A stretch of DNA of 27,100 nt from Prevotellaceae bacterium UBA2448 (GTDB lineage Bacteria; Bacteroidota; Bacteroidia; Bacteroidales; Bacteroidaceae): assembly GCA_002342585.1 (NCBI GenBank), contig DDQG01000040.1, positions 482-27,581 on the forward strand. Reading direction: 5' to 3'. The position numbers and the translations under genes were made by a program. Under the pieces are notes generated by a model. The model ran no database searches. It had not been told where the DNA came from and saw only the letters and a list, made by a program, of their open reading frames with translations. Numbering within the stretch: the first letter of the stretch is position 1; every line of letters starts with the position of its first letter. Of the stretch, positions 22,587 to 27,100 are shown piece after piece.

Positions 22587-23800
22587 TTTCGGTGTTTTGT
22601 TTTATCATGCATCTCTGCAGTAGCAGTAAAAAGCACATCACTACTGGAATTGAGAGCTGTTTCCATTGAATCTTGAACTACACTAATAATAAAGCCTACA
22701 GCTACAGCTTGTATAGCTATATCATTTGATATACCAAAGAACGAGCACGCCATCGGAACGAGAAGCAAAGAACCACCAGCCACACCTGAAGCGCCACAAG
22801 CTCCAAGCGTTGCAATTATACTAAGGAATAAAACCGAAAAGAAAGAGGCCTCCACGCCAATTGTATGAGCTACTGCAAGTGAAAGGATAGTGATTGTAAT
22901 TGCAGCTCCATCCATATTAATTGTAGAACCTAATGGTATGCTGACGGAATAGAAATTTTTATCCAAGCCCATGCGGTCACATAAATCCATATTTACAGGT
23001 ATATTAGCCGCTGAAGAACGAGTAAAAAAAGCATTAAGTCCACTTTCCCTCAGGCAAAGCCACACTAAAGGATACGGATTCTTACGTATGTAGAAAGCCA
23101 CGATAATTGGATTTACTACTAAAGCAGTAAAAAGCATACAACCAACAAGTAGAAGGAGAAGTTTACCATAACTTGTGAATATTTCCAATCCACTTTCCGA
23201 CACAGAAGAGAACACAAGTCCCATTATTCCGAAAGGTGCAAACTGAATTACCCAACTTACAACCTGTGAAACGACTTTAGCAAAATCGTCTACCACTTCA
23301 ATTGTCTGTTGGGTAGCACGGATTTTTAGTCCAAGACCTGCTATAATGGCCCAAAATAAAATTCCAATATAGTTAGCTGAGGAAACAGATACCAAGGGAT
23401 TTGCTACCATATTGGTAAGCATACTGGAAAAAACTTCAATCAACCCCGTTGGAGTCGCATTTGTCACTGTGTTCTTTAAAACGATCGTTACAGGAAATAA
23501 AAAGCTACCAACAACAGCAACGATTGCTGCCAATAAAGTAGAAAATAGATATAGTGATATTACAGTCGTAAAACGTTCTCCTAGGCCTCTATGCGCCTTG
23601 GCGATAGAAGCTGCAACAAGAACAGCCACAAGCACTGGTGCAATAGCTTTCAGCGCACTAACAAAAATCTTTCCCAGAATACCTATGACTGTCAGCTGTG
23701 GGCAAAATACACCTAGCACCGCACCTATTGTCAAGCCTATTAGGATGCGAAATACAAGACTTATTCGAGTCCATGTTTTAATATAATTACTTATCTTCAT
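22583..23800 (-). CDS. sstT: Serine/threonine:Na+ symporter SstT
   Basis: A 405-residue inner-membrane transporter of the dicarboxylate/amino acid:cation symporter family, closest to SstT. The ATG at 23798-23800 (MKISNYIKTWTRISLVFRIL) is preferred; a longer frame up to 23917 runs through the promoter and the start of the divergent gene. Family features are the N-terminal LIGLTIGAVLGVFCPQ, the hairpin motif NAFFTRSSAANIPVN (serine-rich HP1), SIPLGSTINMDGAAITITI (TM7 NMDG motif) and GACGASGVAGGSLLLVPMA (HP2). About eight transmembrane segments plus two re-entrant loops are expected. The -7 box ends only 4 bp above the ATG, which suggests a leaderless mRNA. Confidence 0.92.
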   Translation of the reverse strand: MKISNYIKTWTRISLVFRILIGLTIGAVLGVFCPQLTVIGILGKIFVSALKAIAPVLVAVLVAASIAKAHRGLGERFTTVISLYLFSTLLAAIVAVVGSFLFPVTIVLKNTVTNATPTGLIEVFSSMLTNMVANPLVSVSSANYIGILFWAIIAGLGLKIRATQQTIEVVDDFAKVVSQVVSWVIQFAPFGIMGLVFSSVSESGLEIFTSYGKLLLLLVGCMLFTALVVNPIIVAFYIRKNPYPLVWLCLRESGLNAFFTRSSAANIPVNMDLCDRMGLDKNFYSVSIPLGSTINMDGAAITITILSLAVAHTIGVEASFFSVLFLSIIATLGACGASGVAGGSLLLVPMACSFFGISNDIAIQAVAVGFIISVVQDSMETALNSSSDVLFTATAEMHDKTKHRK

Positions 23801-23804
23801 ATTA

Positions 23805-23812
23805 CAAAGGTA
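23805..23812 (-). promoter_or_regulatory. -7 box of the sstT operon
   Basis: TACCTTTG on the minus strand, a full match to TAnnTTTG, 4 bp above the sstT ATG. No clear TTTG at the usual distance. Confidence 0.55.
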
Positions 23813-23887
23813 GCTATTATTTATTACTATATGAGTAAGTAAATCTTTTTTCATGTATTCATAAACCAATAATTCACATTTTATCCT

Positions 23888-23895
23888 TAATTTTG
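23888..23895 (+). promoter_or_regulatory. -7 box of the UDG-family gene
   Basis: TAATTTTG fits TAnnTTTG and ends 9 bp before the ATG at 23905. It overlaps a TTG that could otherwise be mistaken for a start codon. Confidence 0.5.
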
Positions 23896-23904
23896 CAACA
23901 CGAG

Positions 23905-24552
23905 ATGAACATGTCATATCTAAACATTAATAATATTAATCGGTTTGATGATGCCAATCAATCAGGTGGTACTGTGGAGTATCATCCGCTTATTCCATTC
24001 TTGCCAGAAAATGCCAAAATTCTTTTTTTAGGAAGTTTTCCTCCACAACGGAAACGCTGGTGTATGGATTTCTATTACCCTAATTTTATTAATGACCATT
24101 GGCGCATAGAAGGTCAAATTTTCTTTAATGACAGAGATTATTTTGTGAATAAGGAACTAAAACAGTTCAAGATAAACGAAATAATTCATTTTTGCGAAGA
24201 AACCGGTTTGGCGTTTTTCGACACTTCGTATGCAGTTCGTCGTCTAAAAGACAATGCTTCAGATAAATTTTTGGAAGTCGTGGAACATACAGACATTCGA
24301 ATGCTATTAAACAAATTACCACACTGCCAAGCTATAGTGACAACAGGAGAAAAAGCAACAGATACACTTTGCAATTATTTTAATATTGAAACACCACCTA
24401 AGGTAAACTCTTTTTGTGCTATTCCAAACATATACAATAAAGAAGGTAAACAGATTCTTCTCTATCGTTTACCTTCTTCATCTCGCGCCTACCCTCTTGC
24501 ATTTGACAAAAAAGTTGGAGCCTACAGAAAAATGTTTAAAATGATTCTATAG
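23905..24552 (+). CDS. Uracil-DNA glycosylase superfamily protein
   Basis: A 215-residue protein of the UDG superfamily fold. Visible features are the strand-loop ILFLGSFPPQRKRWCMDFYYPN (near residues 40-60), where UDG relatives place their active-site loop; the central INEIIHFCEETGLAFFDTSY; the strand AIVTTGEKATDTLCNYF; and the late YRLPSSSRAYPL, equivalent to the DNA-minor-groove loop (LPS-S/P) of the family. It is not a classical UNG: the GQDPYH motif is absent. It may be a mismatch-type glycosylase or a divergent member of unknown activity. An ATG at 23911 is an alternative start. Confidence 0.78.
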   Translation: MNMSYLNINNINRFDDANQSGGTVEYHPLIPFLPENAKILFLGSFPPQRKRWCMDFYYPNFINDHWRIEGQIFFNDRDYFVNKELKQFKINEIIHFCEETGLAFFDTSYAVRRLKDNASDKFLEVVEHTDIRMLLNKLPHCQAIVTTGEKATDTLCNYFNIETPPKVNSFCAIPNIYNKEGKQILLYRLPSSSRAYPLAFDKKVGAYRKMFKMIL

Positions 24553-24563
24553 ACAGAGCACAT

Positions 24564-25949
24564 CTACTCTGCAACCCTTATCTTAACATTCTTGAACTTA
24601 ACATTACGGAACTTTCCTTCCATTCTATTTTCACCTGTAAGTACACCTGTCCACACACAATTCTTTACTAAAACGTTCTGTATCTGCTCTGACTCTTCAA
24701 GTCCAACTATATAAGCCCCATACTTACTCTTGTGACAATTTACATTTTCCAAATTCACATTTCTGACAGTTGGAATAAATCCACGTTGCGCTTGTTCACG
24801 AGGTTCGTAATTCAGATTGATTTTCAAAACTGCTTCACGGCACTCACCTACTTCCACATTACGAACATAAATATTTTCAACAATACCTCCACGACAGGTA
24901 TTTGTCTTAATTCGCACTACACGATCTAAATTAGGACTATCCATCTGACAATTCTCAAGAAACAAATTACGAAAACCGCCTGATATTTCACTTCCAACAA
25001 CTATACCTCCATGTCCATCTTCCATTTTGCAATTTCTGACAATAACATTTTGACATGGCATTCCCCATCTGCGTCCATCCGCATTTCTACCACTCTTAAT
25101 TGCAATACAATCATCACCTGTACGGAACAGACAATTCTCAATAAGAACACGATTGCATGATTCTGGGTCGCATCCATCACCATTTGGTCCTTTATTGATA
25201 ATAGTTACACCACGAACCGTAACATCATCACACATAACAGGATGAAGAACCCAAAACGGAGAACGAAGAAATGTTACTCCTTCTATAAGAACGCGCTTAC
25301 AGAACATAAAATTTACAGTTTGTGGACGCATTGGATTACTAATATCAAATCTACGTCTTTCAACATCTATTTGTTCCTCACTCCACTCCTGCAACTGTTT
25401 TCTACTTGCTTTTTGATTATACATTCCTTCTTTCCATCCAAAGCGTGTCACTCCTGTCCATGCCCACCAGGTTTCATTTGTTCCACCACCATCAATTACA
25501 CCTTTTCCTGTTATAGCAATATCTTCCGCATCGCGTGCATAAATCAGAGGAGAAATATTATAACACTCGAGTCCCTCCCAATGAGTAAGTACTTGAGGAT
25601 ATAAACTAGGATTAAATACAAACTGTAAAACAGCACCTTTCTCAACTACTAAGTTTACATGACTAAGGAGTGTAAGAGCACCAGTGTTCCATACTCCTGC
25701 AGGAATAATAACTTTCCCTCCACCAGCAGCATTGCAATCTTTAATAGCTTTATTTATAGCTCTTTGATTTATCTTCGCTTGAGCATCCACTCTTGCGCCA
25801 TAATCACTTATGTTTACGACTTTACTGTCATAACATATTGGAGTCGTAATACTTTTAAGTAAACGAGGAAATTCTTTTTTCCAAGGGTTTGCATTCGCAG
25901 ACAAAGTGGTAATATACACTAATATAAGAAGACTAATTCTAAAATTCAT
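24564..25949 (-). CDS. Glycoside hydrolase family 28 (polygalacturonase-like)
   Basis: A 461-residue secreted right-handed beta-helix enzyme. The signal peptide spans about residues 1-20 (LLILVYITTLSANA). Catalytic motifs of GH28 are in place: GPNGDGCDPES (254-264), GDDCIAIKSG (278-287), DGHGGIVVGSE (311-321, catalytic-site His313) and RIK (346-348). The first motif reads NGDGCD rather than the NTD of classical endo-polygalacturonases, as is common in Bacteroidota exo-acting homologues. It should hydrolyse galacturonan, or a pectin-like side chain, in the periplasm or outside the cell. No SusC/SusD, regulator or other carbohydrate enzyme is adjacent. It is convergent with the UDG-family gene. 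Confidence 0.93.
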   Translation of the reverse strand: MNFRISLLILVYITTLSANANPWKKEFPRLLKSITTPICYDSKVVNISDYGARVDAQAKINQRAINKAIKDCNAAGGGKVIIPAGVWNTGALTLLSHVNLVVEKGAVLQFVFNPSLYPQVLTHWEGLECYNISPLIYARDAEDIAITGKGVIDGGGTNETWWAWTGVTRFGWKEGMYNQKASRKQLQEWSEEQIDVERRRFDISNPMRPQTVNFMFCKRVLIEGVTFLRSPFWVLHPVMCDDVTVRGVTIINKGPNGDGCDPESCNRVLIENCLFRTGDDCIAIKSGRNADGRRWGMPCQNVIVRNCKMEDGHGGIVVGSEISGGFRNLFLENCQMDSPNLDRVVRIKTNTCRGGIVENIYVRNVEVGECREAVLKINLNYEPREQAQRGFIPTVRNVNLENVNCHKSKYGAYIVGLEESEQIQNVLVKNCVWTGVLTGENRMEGKFRNVKFKNVKIRVAE

Positions 25950-25975
25950 AATATTCTATATTTAAGTAAACGTCG

Positions 25976-25983
25976 CAAATATA
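25976..25983 (-). promoter_or_regulatory. -7 box of the GH28 gene
   Basis: TATATTTG on the minus strand, a full TAnnTTTG match, 26 bp above the start codon. The -33 element is not clear. Confidence 0.55.
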
Positions 25984-26002
25984 CATATTTTTATTTACTT
26001 CC

Positions 26003-26033
26003 TTTGTCTAAAGCTATAAAATACGTATTTTTG
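26003..26033 (+). promoter_or_regulatory. Promoter of the DUF488-YraN fusion gene
   Basis: TTTG (26003-26006) and TATTTTTG (26026-26033) are separated by 19 bp, a full consensus match. The box ends 38 bp before the ATG. Confidence 0.75.
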
Positions 26034-26071
26034 CCAATATTCATTATATTATATAAGAATATACAAATTTT

Positions 26072-27010
26072 ATGGATAAGCAACCTACTATATACACATA
26101 CGGACACACAAATATTACTTCCGAACAACTAATACCGTTATTGATAAAAAACGGTATCAACTGTATAGTAGATTGTCGTTTCATAATTACAGAAAATACA
26201 TCACTCAATACTCCTACAAACGAATTAAAAATAGTATTAAAACAAAACAACATAGTATATTTACCCTTTTCTCAACACTTTGGATATATACCGAAAGAAG
26301 CTATTAACAAAAGAGGAGAAATAGTATACAAAAAATTTATTCAGACAGACACATTTCTAAACGGAATAGCACGAATAAAAACCGGAGTAGAAAAAGGTTA
26401 TACAATATGTATCATAGACAATGAAATTGACATTGTTCATAGCCGACGGTTTCTCTATATTGGCAGGTATCTGCAAGACACTATCAACATAATTCACATC
26501 ATTCCCGATGGGAAATGTATGTCACAACAACAAATAGAGAAACAAATTCAATATACTCGGGATGTGCACCAACGCAAAAATCAGGAATCGCAAAACATAG
26601 GACAAATAGGAGAAGAACTGGCTACCAATTATCTTGTCAAAAATGGCTACCGTATAGTAGACAGAAACTGGAACTTACACCATGGGTGTGAACTTGATAT
26701 TATAGCTTTAAAAAACTATCATTTACATTTCGTTGAAGTAAAAACACGAAGTATAAAAAATTCAACTATCCCAAAAGAAGAAATACACCCAGAAATAGCT
26801 ATAGACTATAAAAAGATTAAAAATATATCGAAGGCAATACAAGCTTATCGTTATCAAAAAAAACTATTTAATATAGAATATCAAGTTGATAGCATAGCAA
26901 TTATATACATAAGCTCAGAAGACTATGAATTACACCACTACCTTGATATAAGCACCCCAAATCATGCATGTGAAGAAATAATCTACAAGAGTAAAGATAA
27001 GACGAGATAA
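26072..27010 (+). CDS. DUF488-YraN (UPF0102) fusion protein
   Basis: A 312-residue two-domain protein. Residues 5-160 match the DUF488 pattern: IYTYGHTNITSEQLIPLL (usual form YTIGHS...), a short Asp strand CIVDCR, and a later CIIDNEIDIVHSRRF, where DUF488 proteins have a Cys/His-Arg motif. Residues 177-295 match YraN/UPF0102, with IGEELATNYLVKNGYRIVDRNW, GCELDIIA (E207, D209) and FVEVKTR (E222, K224), the acidic/Lys set of the restriction-endonuclease-like fold. YraN is usually a stand-alone protein of about 120 residues, so this fusion is unusual. The function of both domains is poorly known. Codon use is strongly A-rich compared with genes on the left of the window. The last codons are encoded by a GATAA/GACAA repeat. 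Confidence 0.82.
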   Translation: MDKQPTIYTYGHTNITSEQLIPLLIKNGINCIVDCRFIITENTSLNTPTNELKIVLKQNNIVYLPFSQHFGYIPKEAINKRGEIVYKKFIQTDTFLNGIARIKTGVEKGYTICIIDNEIDIVHSRRFLYIGRYLQDTINIIHIIPDGKCMSQQQIEKQIQYTRDVHQRKNQESQNIGQIGEELATNYLVKNGYRIVDRNWNLHHGCELDIIALKNYHLHFVEVKTRSIKNSTIPKEEIHPEIAIDYKKIKNISKAIQAYRYQKKLFNIEYQVDSIAIIYISSEDYELHHYLDISTPNHACEEIIYKSKDKTR

Positions 27011-27039
27011 GACAAGACAAGATAAGATAAATAAGACAA
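26996..27039. repeat. Pentamer repeat GATAA/GACAA
   Basis: GATAA, GACGA, GATAA, GACAA, GACAA, GATAA, GATAA, then ATAA and GACAA. It encodes the last residues (DKTR) and stop codon of the fusion protein and runs on past them. Confidence 0.8.
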
Positions 27040-27057
27040 ATTATAACACAAAAAATA

Positions 27058-27091
27058 AGAGCCCTCCGTACTATATAGTACAGAGGGCTCT
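27058..27091. terminator. Bidirectional hairpin terminator at the right edge
   Basis: AGAGCCCTC (27058-27066) pairs with GAGGGCTCT (27083-27091), with a palindromic GTACTATATAGTAC inside. On the plus strand the tail is only TCTCATT; on the minus strand a T-rich run follows, so it may mainly end a minus-strand gene beyond the window. Confidence 0.75.
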
Positions 27092-27100
27092 CTCATTAAG

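Overview
The window looks like a chromosomal segment of a Bacteroidales bacterium, most likely a member of Prevotellaceae. This rests on promoters of the Bacteroidota form (TTTG, a 19-21 bp spacer, then TAnnTTTG) ahead of many genes, the near absence of Shine-Dalgarno sequences, short tandem intergenic repeats, and Bacteroidota-type genes: a GIN-domain lipoprotein, an OmpP1/FadL porin, GH28, a Cu/Zn permease with a fused HMA domain, and a DAHP synthase-chorismate mutase fusion. Most genes are housekeeping or metabolic. No phage, integrase, transposase or CRISPR array was found.

Layout. 1-1790 is gene-poor. It holds an edge repeat (AGTGAGGT copies, inverted), a run of three hairpins, a toxin-antitoxin pair with its own promoter, operator-like repeats and terminator, and a 154-bp array that keeps an exact 11-bp period. 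1792-2817 is threonine aldolase. 2891-5990 is the least familiar block: a canonical promoter, a roughly 490-nt leader dense in hairpins whose 5' end can pair with the downstream start codon, a degenerate AAA-like protein, then an intact CbbX-class AAA+ ATPase with a very acidic N-terminus. A tRNA-Arg(CCG) follows, bracketed by matching compound repeats, then a HIT protein, a FadL-like porin, an AraC regulator, 5-formyl-THF cyclo-ligase and a GIN-domain lipoprotein.

10799-15062 is an aromatic amino acid operon: prephenate dehydratase, an aminotransferase, DAHP synthase fused to chorismate mutase, and prephenate dehydrogenase. Upstream is a clear attenuator: an 18-residue leader peptide with five Phe and five Tyr codons, an antiterminator strand starting right after its stop codon, and an intrinsic terminator. 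Together these genes cover entry into the shikimate pathway and the chorismate-to-Phe/Tyr branches, under control by Phe/Tyr supply.

15076-18972 (minus) is a recJ-recQ-TPR operon. 19142-20407 (minus) is the Cu/Zn permease, divergent from trpS. 21543-23800 (minus) is sstT with glycerate kinase, overlapping by ATGA. The right end holds a UDG-superfamily protein, a GH28 enzyme without SusC/SusD neighbours, and a DUF488-YraN fusion.

Most worth following up: (1) the structured leader plus paired AAA/pseudo-AAA operon, (2) the Phe/Tyr attenuator, (3) heptameric repeats in six intergenic gaps, several starting at or inside the preceding gene's stop codon, and (4) the 11-bp phased array.
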